From NCBI GenBank assembly GCA_028564925.1, contig CM053029.1, positions 296,399,168 to 296,463,167 on the forward strand: a stretch of DNA of 64,000 bases. The letters are read 5' to 3'. The notes under the pieces are model-generated. The model was not told the origin of the DNA, did no database searches, and saw only the letters and a list, made by a program, of their open reading frames with translations. Origin of the DNA: Lithobates sylvaticus (Eukaryota > Chordata > Amphibia > Anura > Ranidae). The translations under genes were made by a program, and so were the position numbers. Of the stretch, positions 13,320 through 23,782 are shown one piece after another (positions within the stretch are counted from its first letter, which is position 1; each line of letters begins with the position of its first letter).

Positions 13320-13740
13320 CTTCTATGATGATGATGATCGCCAACAGTTTACACTGCGCTTTGCAATATAAAAGGGAGACAATACGGTTATAATACAAGA
13401 GGATTAAGAGGGCCCTGCTCAGAAGAGCTTGCAATCTAATAGGGTGGGGCAGGTGGTACAAAAGGTTGTCGCTGTGGGGAATGAGCTTATGGAAGTGGTA
13501 AAAGATTATTTGGAGACGTGCTAAGCTTCCCTGAAGAGATGAGTTTTCAGGGATCGCCTGAAGGTAGCAAGAGTAGGGGATAGCCGGACAGGTTGAGGTT
13601 AGCGAGTTCCAGAGGAACTCGAGTTCTGCAGAAATCCTGGAGAAGAGCATGGGAGGAGGAGACGAGAGAGCTTGAGAGTAGGAGGTCTTGAGAAAAGTGG
13701 AGAGGACGGTTTGGGTGATATTTGGAGACAAGACTGTAAT
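13320..13740 (+). repeat. Dispersed repeat with 'gcgctttgcaatataaaagg'
   Basis: Starts near 'gatgatgatcgccaac', then 'agtttacactgcgcttt', 'agagggccctgctcagaag', 'agcttgcaatctaatagg' and 'gatgagttttcaggg', ending near 'gatatttggagacaag'. Its first 100 bases are related to 7885-7998. The ~210-codon minus-strand frame is not supported as a gene: it has no domain and sits entirely in repeat. Confidence 0.6.
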
Positions 13741-14446
13741 GACTTGGAAGAATGTTTACAGACATTGGGGGGCCTAGGGCACCTGTTAGGTTCTGCAGAA
13801 AAAGTGTCCGAAAGATGCACGGGTAAAATAAATACATTTTTGTTACGCAGCTGTTCCAGGAGCAAAATCGCATTCCTGGTCTCATTTGACGCCATTTATT
13901 ATAGAGGACCTCTTGATATTCTTAAACTCTTTTTTGCAATTTCACACAATTGGGAGTTCTTTTTTTTTTTTTTCTGACCTATCTGGTATCCGAGCATACC
14001 CTACTAAATACCTTTAAAGAGAAGGCCTCCTAATAAGAGACTTAAAAGCACTGGGCAGGACCAGTGAGGAATGAATACCATAAGAAAGGACACAGTATTA
14101 CACAAGGTAGCGTAATAGTAAAAATAAGTCAGTGTAATGACAAACCAATATACAAAGTAGGATTTTATTTTTTAAAAGTGATTCAACATACAAGGTTGTG
14201 TGAATTAGATATGCTAAATGTATTGTAAACAGAAGCCAATGTTTTTATGCAAGCACAGCCGTGTACAGCCATTTACATGCATTGGTGGCTGTATGTGGCA
14301 TGTTCACCTCTCTGGCTGTTCGAAAATAATACAAGAGAATGAACTGCTGCTCCAGGTGTATAGGATAGAACTGGTTGGAATATCTCATGGAGTGCCAGCC
14401 CCGGCCTGCCTCCGTGGAAAACTTGGAAAGAAGAAAGAAATGGCTG
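13741..14446. other. No gene seen
   Basis: AT-rich non-coding DNA with a poly-T at about 13,959-13,974. A 116-codon frame begins at 14,218 but has no recognisable domain and runs into the foldback at 14,447. Confidence 0.4.
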
Positions 14447-14603
14447 CACATCCAGAACTTCCAATTGCCTTTTATGGTCGTGTAGACAAGTTTCATACAT
14501 ACACAAGATGTATGTGTAAAACGCGCCTACGTGACCACAGTTGGGTGTTTTTGGTGTTATCTTTGTGAACAATAAAAGGCAATTGGAAGTTCTGGATGTG
14601 CTC
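14447..14603. repeat. Foldback with 31-bp arms
   Basis: 'cacatccagaacttccaatt' at about 14,448 is the inverse of 'aattggaagttctggatgtg' at about 14,581, and the match continues inward through 'gccttttat'/'ataaaaggc'. The loop is about 90 bases. The word 'gaaacgcgttgggtttata' follows at about 14,658. It could be a small MITE or a transcribed hairpin. Confidence 0.75.
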
Positions 14604-15074
14604 GAAAATAATGCCAGGCTTTTTACACATGATGATTGATGATTGTCAGTCAGCCATGAAACGCGTTGGGTTTATAACCAAGGGTGCACAAACAAGTCTC
14701 TTTCAATCATGAATTTCAAACTTCTCTACGGTTTTATATATTATGTGCTTTCTGCATTTATGATCTGTAATTTTATTTATACATTTATTTGTATCTATTG
14801 TAATAATTATGTCCATGGATTGTTTGCATTAAATCTATTACAATTCTCATGTTAATAATTTTCTTATTATATTTAAAATATATATAATTTATTATGTCTA
14901 CAAATATCATGGACCACCCTTAGGATTATGACACAAAACAAATTAAATTTATTTAAAAATAATTCTCAGATCTACATATATATTTCTACCAATCACAATG
15001 ACATGCCCCATTCAAAGCCCCATACTGTTATAAATACAATATATTTAGGGATGGAGGAATGTCACTGTAAACTA

Positions 15075-15955
15075 AGGTTGCGACGGGTCACTTTTGCTTC
15101 TAACCGTTACATTTTAGTGTCAACTAACCAGCACCTTCTTTCACATGTTTGCTGTGTCCCCCACATGGCTTCTCGCAAATTGCAAATGGTACATTTTATG
15201 GCTTTCTTTTAACAATGGCTTCCTTCTTGCCACTCCTCCATAAAGGCAGATTTGTTGAGTACACGACTAATAGTTGTCCTGTGGACAGATTCTCCCGCCT
15301 GAGCTTTGGATCTCTGCAGCTCCTCCAGAGTTACCATGGGCCTCTTGCCTGCTTCTCTGATTAATGATCTCCTTGCCCGGCCTGTCAGTTTAGGTGGATG
15401 GCCATGTCTTGGTAGGTTTTCAGTTGTGCAATACTCTTTCCATTTTCGGATGATGGATTGAACAGTGCTTCATAAGATGTTCAAAGCTTGGGATATTTTT
15501 TTATAACCTAACCCTGCTTTAAACTTCTCCACAACTTTATCCCGGATCTGTCTGGTGTGTTCCTTGGCCTTCATTATGCTGTTTGTTCACTAAGGTTTTC
15601 TAATGAACCTCTGAGGGCTTCACAGAACAGCTGTAGTTATACTGAGATTAAATTACACACAGGCAGACTCTATTTACTAATTAGGTGACTTCTGAAGGCA
15701 ATTGGCTCCACTAGATTTTAGTTGGGGGTATCAGAGTAAAGAGGGCTGAATACAAATGCACGTCACACTTTTCAGATATTTGTTTGTAAAAAAAAAATTT
15801 GAAAACCATTTATCATTTTCCTTCCACTTCACAATTATCTACCACTTTGTTTTGGTCTATCACACAAAATCCCAATAAAATACATTTACATTTTTGGTTT
15901 TACATGACAAAATGTGGAAAATTTCAAGGGGTATGAATATTTTTTCAAAGCACTG
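15075..15955 (-). mobile_element. Tc1 transposon, 3' part missing
   Basis: The right terminus, CAGTGCTTTGAAAAAATATTC on the minus strand, is followed by TA at 15,956. The minus-strand transposase remnant starts MKAKEHTRQIRDKVVEKF at 15,575, continues through GYKKISQAL and NLPRHGHPPKLTGRARR, and fades near 15,075 around the first catalytic region. The rest of the gene and the other terminus are absent. It has in-frame stops. It is the same subfamily as 40,861-42,731 and 34,428-36,655. Confidence 0.82.
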
Positions 15956-16217
15956 TAGTTTTAATATGACTTTAAATGGGAAACAAATCAAGTGAATCCA
16001 CAATTTTTAACTAACACTGTTTTGAGCTGCTACAGCAATTTTTTATTTTATTTTTTTACATTTTGATCATATAAATAAAGGCTTTACATTGTAGGCACCT
16101 GCGAGTTTTCTATGGTTTCTCCCAGTACGGTTACAGCTTTTTTTTTATTTCTGTAGAACTTGGCCTGTTACAGGATTTGTCATTTGACTTTATTTTTTCA
16201 CTTTATTTAACATTCAG

Positions 16218-16540
16218 GCTCCATTCACACCTGATCGCGATTTCACCCGCATTTTGAAAAGGCGGGATTCGTTTGCAATGCCATTACTTCTAATGGCACC
16301 CCAATCGCACCGCAATTTTGCCACAATTGTCATGTGGTACATCACGCTGCAATCGAGGCAAATCGCAACGGGGTTGCCCAAAAGAAGCTCATGTTCCTTT
16401 TTGAGCGACAAACATCACGATTTACCGTGTGACAATCGCAGCAAAATTGCGGTGCAATTGGAGTGCCATTAGAAGTAATGGCATTGCAAACTCGTCCTGC
16501 GTTTTGCAGCGATTTGCCCACAATCAGGTGTGCATGGAGC
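16218..16540. mobile_element. TTCACAC-type palindromic MITE
   Basis: Outer inverted repeats GGCTCCATTCACACCTGAT and ATCAGGTGTGCATGGAGC bound 323 bp of partly self-complementary sequence rich in 'gcaatttgc'/'gcgattttg' words; for example 'attacttctaatggcac' pairs with 'gtgccattagaagtaat'. No protein. Flanking duplication not evident. Confidence 0.75.
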
Positions 16541-16782
16541 ATAATGAATAAATCAGCTTGACCTCAAAAGGGCTGCTGTATGTAAACATTTGTGCAAACA
16601 TGTTACATGCCTACGTGGACTCTCTTGACTGCTGCTCAGGGCCGACATGTAAATATCAACAATGCGTAGCCAGCAGTGCTGCTGATTTACATAATATTAC
16701 TGTTTTTACATCTCCCAATCTCCCACTAAATGGGTCATTTATGCCGTGGAAGAGGCTCATACACAGAATGACCTTGGCCTTA

Positions 16783-17168
16783 AAGCGTATGTAAACCCTC
16801 AACTTGTAAAACAACCCATTCAAATATAAATCAAAAGAAAAACATTTGTGTTTTTTTTTTTTTTTTTTTTATAAGCGATCACACTCCCTCTGTTCTCAGC
16901 TGCATAATGGCTGGGGGAGGAGAAGCAGCAGCACACTGAGCTTCCAAGTGATTCACTGTGCAGCGGAGGGCATGTCAGGAAGTCCTGATCATTAGATCAT
17001 AGTATAGCTAGAGGACTGACCATGCTGTGGTCTCCTGCTTAGTGTGGTCAGTTTTTAATAGGAAAGCAAGGGGACTGGCAGGAACACCAGAGATTTCACA
17101 CAAAAATTAGGCAATACAAAGAGACCAGGATACATTTTCACACAAGTACATGGTACAGCAGGTACATA
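16783..17168. mobile_element. 'AAAGCGTATGTAAACCC' MITE, right end lost to a Tc1
   Basis: It begins TTAAAGCGTATGTAAACCC, close to the TTAAAGCGGAAGTAAACCC termini at 44,912. A T-tract occupies 16,850-16,871. The opposite terminus is missing: a Tc1 starts at 17,169 right after TA. A fragment of the same family lies inverted at 26,787-26,940. Confidence 0.6.
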
Positions 17169-18163
17169 CAATGGCAAAAATGATTATTTTAATTATTTAG
17201 TAGGGTGCTCCTAATGGCAACTCATTATGTGTTTAATAGACACACTTGTCCGCAGAATCTTTTTTCCATTCAAACCTCCCCATCATGGGCAAGACCAAAG
17301 AGCTGGCAAAGGACCTCAGGGACAAAATTGTAGACCTGCACAAGGCTGGAATGAGCTGCAAGACCATCAGCAAGAAGCTTGGTGAGAAGGAGATAACTGT
17401 TGGAGTATTATTTGCAAATGGAAGAAATACAAAATAACCATCAATCACCCCCAGTCAGGAGCTCCATGTAAGATTTTGCCTCATGGGGTAAGGATGATCA
17501 GGAGAAAAGTGAGGGATCAGCCCAGAACTACACAGGAGGAGCTTGTGAATGATCTCAAAGCAGTTGGAACCACAGTCACCAAACAAACCATTGGTAACAC
17601 AATACGCCACCATGGATTGAAATCCTGCAGGGCACACAAGGTCGCCCCCTTTTCTTATAAAGGCAGATATACAGGCCCATCTGAAGTTTGCCAATGAACA
17701 TCTAAATGATTCGGAGAATGATTGGGAGAAAGTGCTGGGGTCAGATGAGACCAAAATGTAGCTCTTTGGCATTAACTCGACTTGACGTGTTTGGAGGAAG
17801 AAAAATGCTGACTGTGACCCTAAAAACACCATCCCTACAGTCAAGCATGGAAACATTATGCTTTGGGGCTGTTTCTCTGCTAAAGGTACAGGTCGACTTT
17901 TTGCCTCATTGAGGGGCCAATGGATGGAGCCACGTATTGTATAATCTTGGATGAGAACCTTCAGAACACTGAAGTAAGATGAGTTGTGGATGGGTCTTCC
18001 AGCATGACAATGACCCAAAACATACCTCCAAGGCAACAAAGGAGTGGCTCAAGAAGAACATTAAGGTCATGAAGTGGCCTAGCCAGTCTATAGAATCATA
18101 TAGAAAATGTATGGAGGGAGCTGAAACTTCGAGTTGCCAAGCGACAGCCAAGAAACCTTAAAC
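17169..18163 (+). mobile_element. Decayed Tc1 transposon, cut by a hAT element
   Basis: The left end CAATGGCAAAAATGATTA follows TA. The transposase remnant starts at 17,285 (MGKTKELAKDLRDKIVDL), then [44 protein letters not shown], and further on [19 protein letters not shown] near 17,996-18,050 around the second catalytic Asp. There are several frameshifts and in-frame stops. The gene breaks off near 18,160, where the hAT element at 18,164 begins; no Tc1 sequence resumes after it. Confidence 0.85.
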
Positions 18164-19295
18164 CAGTGTTTCTTAACCATTTTACCTTTTGAGGAACCCA
18201 TTGCAAAAGTCTGAGACTTTCATATATATATACAGTTGGCGGAACATTAATGTGATCAGCGAGCTGTAGATATAAAAATTATTCTTAGAAATCGCATTAA
18301 AAAATTGAATAAATATTAAAACTGACCTCCTTTAATGTAAAACTTGTGCTTGGTCTTTTACACAGATGCTCAATTTTGGGTAAATTTTGAGATAAGCTGT
18401 GTGCAGGGGGTCAGCAGGGCAGCGCACATAAGATCCAGTAGGGAACAATATGGGTGGGCACAAGAGCACAGTACAGGGGGGGCAAGAGGAAACAGTACCA
18501 GGGGGGCGGGCCAGGACAGGAGGGAACGGCACAGTACAGGGGGGCCAGGAGTAAGCAGCACAGTACAGGGGAGGCCAGGAGTAAGCAGCACAGTGCAGGG
18601 GGGCCAGGAGAAAATGGCACAGTGCAGGGGGGCCAGGAGAAAATGGCACAGTGCATGGGGGCCAGGAGAAAATGACACAGTGCAGGGGGGCCAGGAGAAA
18701 ATGGCACAGTGCAGGGGGGCCAGGAGAAAACGGCACAGTGCAGGGGGGCCAGGAGAAAACGGCACAGTGCAGGGGGGCCAGGAGAAAACGGTGCAGGGGG
18801 GCCAAGAGAAAACGGTGCAGGGGGGGCCAGGAGAAAACGGTGCAGGGGGGCCAGGAGAAAACGGTGCAGGGGGGCCAGGAGAAAACGGTGCAGGGGGGCC
18901 AGAAGAAAACAGTACAGGGGGCCAGGAGAAAACAGTACAGGGGGCCAGGAGAAAACAGTACAGGGGGCCAGGAAATAAAAAGTATAGGGGGGGGCAGGAG
19001 GGAACAGTATAGTACAATCAGAATGCTCAGAATGTTACTGGAATGCCCTATTCCTGTCCACCCCCCTCTCTCATCCCTCCTGAGTGATGTCACACATTTA
19101 CATGCAGGCACCTGGGATGGAGGGGAGGGGCAGCTGTGATCGACGTGGGACAGTGATGTCAGTTGTCTGTGCACTGCAGCCTGTCAGCAATGTGGGGATG
19201 CGATCCACCGTTCATCTGCTTGTGATGAACGGCAGATTGTGGTGGAACCCCTGGGGACCTCTAGGGTTCCGCGGAACCCCGGTTGAGAAACACTG
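18164..19295. mobile_element. Non-autonomous hAT element carrying a minisatellite
   Basis: Termini CAGTGTTTCTTAACC and GGTTGAGAAACACTG are perfect inverted repeats apart from one base. The flanking octamers are CCTTAAAC and CCTTTTTT, a poor match, so the hAT assignment rests on the termini. They resemble the Charlie/SPIN-like 'CAGTGTTTCTCAACC' group. A minisatellite fills 18,458-18,990 and no transposase is present. Confidence 0.8.
18458..18990. repeat. 24/29-bp G-rich minisatellite
   Basis: The unit is 'ccaggagaaaacggcacag' plus 'tgcagggggg' (29 bp). A shorter 24-bp form without 'cacag' takes over at about 18,780-18,960. There are about 20 units. Reading frames of 160-280 codons run through it on both strands (runs of SWPPCTVF or GGQEKTVQ) because the unit lacks stops; they are artefacts. 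Confidence 0.92.
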
Positions 19296-19301
19296 CCTTT
19301 T

Positions 19302-19715
19302 TTAAAGTATAACTAAAGGCAAAACTTCTTCTTTTTTTAAGTTTTGGATAGAGGGGAGAGGGATTAGAACCCTTGTCAGTTTGTATTGCTGTCTGTGCCC
19401 CTGTTGGGGAGATTCACCCTCTCTATTTGTCCTGTTTACTACTATCATTGAAACTAAAATAAAATCCCAAATTTTGGGTTGTCCCCACAAAAGTAATAGA
19501 GGGGAAATCTTCCAATGGGGACACTAGTTCTGGTGACCTGGGGGTCCCCAAGAAATTCCCTTAATTTGCAGGGATTTCCTCTCATTTCCTGTTTTGACTA
19601 TGGGACAGGAAGTGAAGAGAAATCTGACAAGGGTTACAACCCTCCCTTGAGTTTTCCAAAATATAAAAAAAAAAAAAAAAAAAAAAAAAGTATTTGCACA
19701 AAGTTCTACTTTTAA
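19302..19715. mobile_element. MITE-like repeat, 'TTAAAGTATAACTAAAGGC'
   Basis: Left end TTAAAGTATAACTAAAGGC and right end 'ttgcacaaagttctacttttaa' are imperfect inverses. The interior carries 'tttggatagaggggagaggg' and 'gggacaggaagtgaagag' and an A-tract at 19,665-19,689. No protein. Confidence 0.55.
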
Positions 19716-19886
19716 GGATTCAGAGAAGATCTGTAAAAATCCCTCCTGAGATGTGTACAAACCTGGTAACCAACTACAAGAAATGTCTTACCTCTGCGCT
19801 TGCCAACCAGGGGTTCTTCACCATGTCATGGTTTGCTTGGTGATCAAATACATTATTTATTCATTTTTTTTTTTTTTTTACTTATT

Positions 19887-19985
19887 TTTCTCAAATCGCC
19901 TTTCAGGACAACCCTGGAGAGAGCGCAGCTCCGCCCACTTTTAGGAAACACATGCTTGACCTTTAAAACCCCTCCTCTTCCACCA
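19887..19985 (+). repeat. DIRS left inverted terminal repeat
   Basis: It contains 'cgcctttcaggacaaccc', 'gagagagcgcagctccgccc' and 'ccctcctcttccaccatgg', all found inverted at 25,227-25,349. The match is nearly perfect over about 95 bases. Confidence 0.9.
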
Positions 19986-21007
19986 TGGATTCAGTTATTT
20001 GTGTTTCCTCCGCCATGTGGAAGCACTTGTGGGAACCAGCAGGGCTGCGATCTCTCCAGGGGGAGTTGAAAGGCCTTACCTCGGTGAGGTGCGATTCGCG
20101 GCAAAACGACCATCCCAGCACCTTCCTGGTACTTTCGGAGGGTGTTCTGGTGTCCCCAGCCTTGTCCAGCTTAGGGGCGCAATGGCCGAGCAGGAGGTCG
20201 AGGCGTCTTGGACCCGGGAGCCCGAGTTTGAATCTCACGCGCTGGCGCTGAGTTGGCTTCCGGGTCCCCTCTGGAGGGTGGATGACGCGGCGGCCAGTGA
20301 CGCGGCTTCCTGTTTGGGCGGGGCGACGAGTGGTTCCGGTCGCCTGACACACAGGGGCTAGGGGGCGGGTCCATAGACCATGTGCAAGCTTCCGGCCAGC
20401 GTAATGACGCAACGCCCGGGAGTTTTAAAAATAAGCTGTGCAGATTCAGTCCCCGCTGCGCTCTCTGCATGATGGAAGAGAGATCGTCAGCGTTGGTGGA
20501 GGCAGGCACCACAAGCACTGGTCAGGCCCAGGTAAGAGGGGCACAACGGTGCTCTTGATTCTTACACTTATGGGCTTATATGTTTTTCCTTGTGAACTGT
20601 ATTTCCCTCCCTCAGGGGAGCCTGCCCCTTCAGGTTTCTGAGGTTACTGTCACTCAGACCTGTGGGTTCATGGTGGCTGTGTCTTCTTCCCCTTTGTTTG
20701 TCACAGTGGGGTGTTGTCCTTCTCCCTGTTGGTGGTCGGTGTTTGTTTTAGTGGGCCCTCTGCAGTAGCAGTAAGACATTCCTTTTTGGTTTCTTTTTAG
20801 GAGACTGTCTTGGGGAAAACTAAACGATCTAACCCTCCAGGCCAGAAGAAATGCCCCTCGTGCAAAATACCATTGCGGGAATCTTGGCAAAAAGCCCTTT
20901 GCAAAGCTTGCATTAGGGAGCTGGTTTAGGAAGAGTCCTCCCAGCAGTACAGGGACCTCTTCTCCTCTGTTAAGGAGATTGCTAGTTCCCTGAGTTCTGT
21001 CAAAACC

Positions 21008-22108
21008 ATGTTGGCTCAGAACCCAGCAGGACAGAGCACTAGCCAGCAGCCACCACTAAGTCCTAGACAATCCACCTCCAGACAGCTGGAGATCCTGGAT
21101 TCCGAGGACGAGGGGACAAGCACTCTTCCTTCCCTCAGGGATTCAGAGGATGAGGGGGAAGAGGAGGATGAGGACCGTAGGTCTAGGTACAAACTTTCCC
21201 TAGAAGAAGTAGATGACCTACTTAAAGGTATATATACTACCTTAGACATTCAGGAAGAAAAGGTCCAACTGTCAGTCCATGACAGAATGTATCAGGGCCT
21301 GGATGACACCAAAACCAGGGTTTTTCCGGTCCACTGGGTACTATCAGACACAGTCAAAAGGGAGTGGAAGGACCCTGAGAGAGGTCCTTTTCTCTCCAAA
21401 ACCCTCAAACGGCGCTTCCCATTCGACGACAAAGAGTCGGAGGTTTGGAATAAAAAGCCGCGGGTGGATGCCGCTTTCTCCCAGGTCTCACGCCGCACTG
21501 ATTTGGCATTTGAGGACATGGGGGTCCTCAAAGACACGATGGATAAGAGCGCTGATGGCCTCCTTAAAAAGGCATGTGATTCAGCGGCAGCTAGCCTCAA
21601 ACCAGCCATGGCTTCCACGGTAGTAGCGAGGAATCTAGAATGCTGGGTGGAGAAACTAAAGAGTCATATTGAGGCAGGGACATCTCGGAAAGACCTCTTG
21701 GAATCTTTCCCATTGATCCTGAAGGCAGTAAAATACATGGCCGACGCCTCTGCCGAGTCTATCAAGTTGGCAGCTAGGTCTTCTGCTTTAGTTAATTCAG
21801 CCCGGCGTGCTGTCTGGCTAAAGACATGGTCGGGTGACACCGCCTCAAAGATTAGGCTATGTGGCCTTCCCTTTTCTGGGGACCTACTTTTTGGGCCAGA
21901 TCTGGAAACCATCTTGGACAGAACTGCTGATAAAAAGAAGGCCTTCCCTACTAAGAAGAAACAGGCACCGAAGAAAAATTTTCGTGCTGTTCAGCAGCCC
22001 CAAAAAAGTAGGGAAGATAACAGAAGCCGTTGGGCTCCCCAGAGGGGTAGAGGTAGGGGAGGAGTCCTGTTTAGAGCTCCCTCCGACCATACACCCAAAA
22101 GCAAATGA
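21008..22108 (+). CDS. DIRS gag-like part
   Basis: The frame encodes about 366 residues. It has an acidic Ser/Asp/Glu-rich stretch (about 28-60), a long predicted alpha-helical body and a basic tail rich in Lys, Arg, Gln and Gly (about 310-366, with RGRGRGG), which fits nucleic-acid binding. There is no zinc knuckle, as usual for DIRS. Assignment rests on position and composition. Part of the fossil at 19,887-25,349. Confidence 0.75.
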   Translation: MLAQNPAGQSTSQQPPLSPRQSTSRQLEILDSEDEGTSTLPSLRDSEDEGEEEDEDRRSRYKLSLEEVDDLLKGIYTTLDIQEEKVQLSVHDRMYQGLDDTKTRVFPVHWVLSDTVKREWKDPERGPFLSKTLKRRFPFDDKESEVWNKKPRVDAAFSQVSRRTDLAFEDMGVLKDTMDKSADGLLKKACDSAAASLKPAMASTVVARNLECWVEKLKSHIEAGTSRKDLLESFPLILKAVKYMADASAESIKLAARSSALVNSARRAVWLKTWSGDTASKIRLCGLPFSGDLLFGPDLETILDRTADKKKAFPTKKKQAPKKNFRAVQQPQKSREDNRSRWAPQRGRGRGGVLFRAPSDHTPKSK

Positions 22109-23264
22109 CGGTCTGGTTACAGTAGGAGGAAGGCTGTCAGCTTTCCTTCCGCAATGGAACAGGATGACTCCGAGCCTGTTTGTGAGGAGTATTGTCGCCC
22201 AGGGCTACAACCTAGAGTTTCTGGAACCTCCCCCGAACAGGTTCTATGTCACGACCCTCCCAAGGGATCAGGACAAGGCCTCTGCCATGACGAACCTGCT
22301 GCAGGATCTGATACAGCAAGAGGTGGTTGTCGAGGTCCCAAAACATCAGCAAGGGCAGGGGTTTTACTCCCACATTTTCCTAGTCAGAAAACCCTCAGGA
22401 AAATTTCGGTTGATCTTAAATCTAAAGATCCTAAACCGATCGATCCGGTACAAACATTTTCGTATGGACACCATCCACTCGATAACGAAATTGTTAATGC
22501 CGAATTGTTTCCTGGCATCCCTAGATCTAAGGGATGCTTACCTACACATTCCAATTGCCCAGACCTCCCAGCAATTTTTGCGGCTGGCAGTCAATCTGGG
22601 GGAGTCCGTTTGGCACCTGCAATTCAGGGCTCTGCCATTCGGACTCTCATCCTCCCCCAGGATCTTCACAAAGATTTTGGCGGAAGCTCTGGAGCCCCTG
22701 AGGTTGAAGGGAATCCCCGTAGTACCCTATCTAGACGACCTTCTATTTTTTGCAGACTCCAAGGAGCAGGTAGCCGTGAATTTGCATGTTGCTCAAATTC
22801 ACCTCAGAAGCCTGGGATGGCTCATCAACTTAGAGAAGTCAAGCCTGGTACCAAGTCAGGAAATAACCTTCCTGGGTTATGTAATCAACTCAGTCCTCCA
22901 GAGTTTTTCTCCCGCAGGCAAAGCTGGAAAAGGTCCAGGCGGCAGTGAAGCAGGTCCAAACGAACTGTGCAATCTCAGTTCGTTCTGCCATGAAGGTTCT
23001 GGGGCTTCTCACAGCCGCAATACCGGCAGTACCTTGGGCTCGGTTTCACGCCAGGCCTCTTCAGGCAAATATCCTGAAGTCCTGGTCGCATCAGGTTTCT
23101 CTAGAGAAACAAATCAGGCTCACGGTAAGAGTAAAAAGGGCTCTATGGTGGTGGAGGTGTCCGACCAACCTTTCCAGAGGTCTCCCGTGGGTCTTCCCAT
23201 TGGACAAGCGCCTCACGACAGACGCAAGTGCTTGGGGTTGGGGGGGCTCATCTGGACGGTTTGA
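21834..23264 (+). CDS. DIRS reverse transcriptase part
   Basis: The recognisable motifs are the RT block around LDLRDAYLHIPI, LPFGLSSSPRIF and the YLDDLLFF catalytic box. This frame overlaps the end of the gag-like part, as is common in DIRS. It belongs to the fossil element at 19,887-25,349. Confidence 0.85.
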   Translation: MTPPQRLGYVAFPFLGTYFLGQIWKPSWTELLIKRRPSLLRRNRHRRKIFVLFSSPKKVGKITEAVGLPRGVEVGEESCLELPPTIHPKANDGLVTVGGRLSAFLPQWNRMTPSLFVRSIVAQGYNLEFLEPPPNRFYVTTLPRDQDKASAMTNLLQDLIQQEVVVEVPKHQQGQGFYSHIFLVRKPSGKFRLILNLKILNRSIRYKHFRMDTIHSITKLLMPNCFLASLDLRDAYLHIPIAQTSQQFLRLAVNLGESVWHLQFRALPFGLSSSPRIFTKILAEALEPLRLKGIPVVPYLDDLLFFADSKEQVAVNLHVAQIHLRSLGWLINLEKSSLVPSQEITFLGYVINSVLQSFSPAGKAGKGPGGSEAGPNELCNLSSFCHEGSGASHSRNTGSTLGSVSRQASSGKYPEVLVASGFSRETNQAHGKSKKGSMVVEVSDQPFQRSPVGLPIGQAPHDRRKCLGLGGLIWTV

Positions 23265-23782
23265 CGACACAAGGGACCTGGACCAAAACAGAGTCTCGAA
23301 GGTCGTCAAACTGGCGGGAGCTCAGGGCCATTCTCTTAGCCCTTCGAGTTTTTCAAGAGGAAGTGAGGGGTCATCATGTCCAGATCCTCTCGGACAATAC
23401 GACCGCGGTGGCTTATGTACAGCGACAGGGAGGAACCAGGAGCAGGGCTCTTATGGACCTAGCCGAGCAACTTTTCAGTTGGGCGGAACCATGGGTAGCC
23501 TCCCTCTCGGCAGTCCACCTGAAGGGTTCCTTAAACCTTTTTGCGGATATGCTCAGCAGGAAAAGGCTGTTGGAGACAGAATGGGCTCTGAATCAAGACG
23601 TCTTTCTTATGATCACCAAAGTGTGGGGGTCTCCTCAAATAGACCTTTTTGCCAATCGGCAGAACTGCAAGGTCCGCAGTTTCTTTTCCCTGCACAGGGA
23701 GGACAGAGCCATGGGTCTAGATGCCCTAGCTCACCCAGGGCACTACCACCTGTGCTATGCCTTTCCCCCCCTTCCCTTTTAA
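23228..23782 (+). CDS. DIRS RNase H part
   Basis: The segment has RNase H features: ESRRSSNWRELRA (the conserved Glu helix), a SDNTTAVAYV core and LSAVHLKGSLNLFADMLSR near the end, followed by the FANRQN-type region typical of DIRS. Part of the same fossil. Confidence 0.85.
   Translation: MLGVGGAHLDGLTTQGTWTKTESRRSSNWRELRAILLALRVFQEEVRGHHVQILSDNTTAVAYVQRQGGTRSRALMDLAEQLFSWAEPWVASLSAVHLKGSLNLFADMLSRKRLLETEWALNQDVFLMITKVWGSPQIDLFANRQNCKVRSFFSLHREDRAMGLDALAHPGHYHLCYAFPPLPF

Noticed and set aside
13099-13731. 210-codon minus-strand frame
   Set aside because: It lies wholly within a TTCACAC MITE and a dispersed repeat and contains a poly-Ile stretch from an ATT run. Not a gene.
18332-19174. Open frames of up to 280 codons on both strands (Pro/Trp/Cys-rich or Gly/Gln-rich)
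   Set aside because: They run through the 24/29-bp minisatellite, whose unit has no stop codon in several frames. The protein repeats follow the DNA unit exactly and no domain is present.
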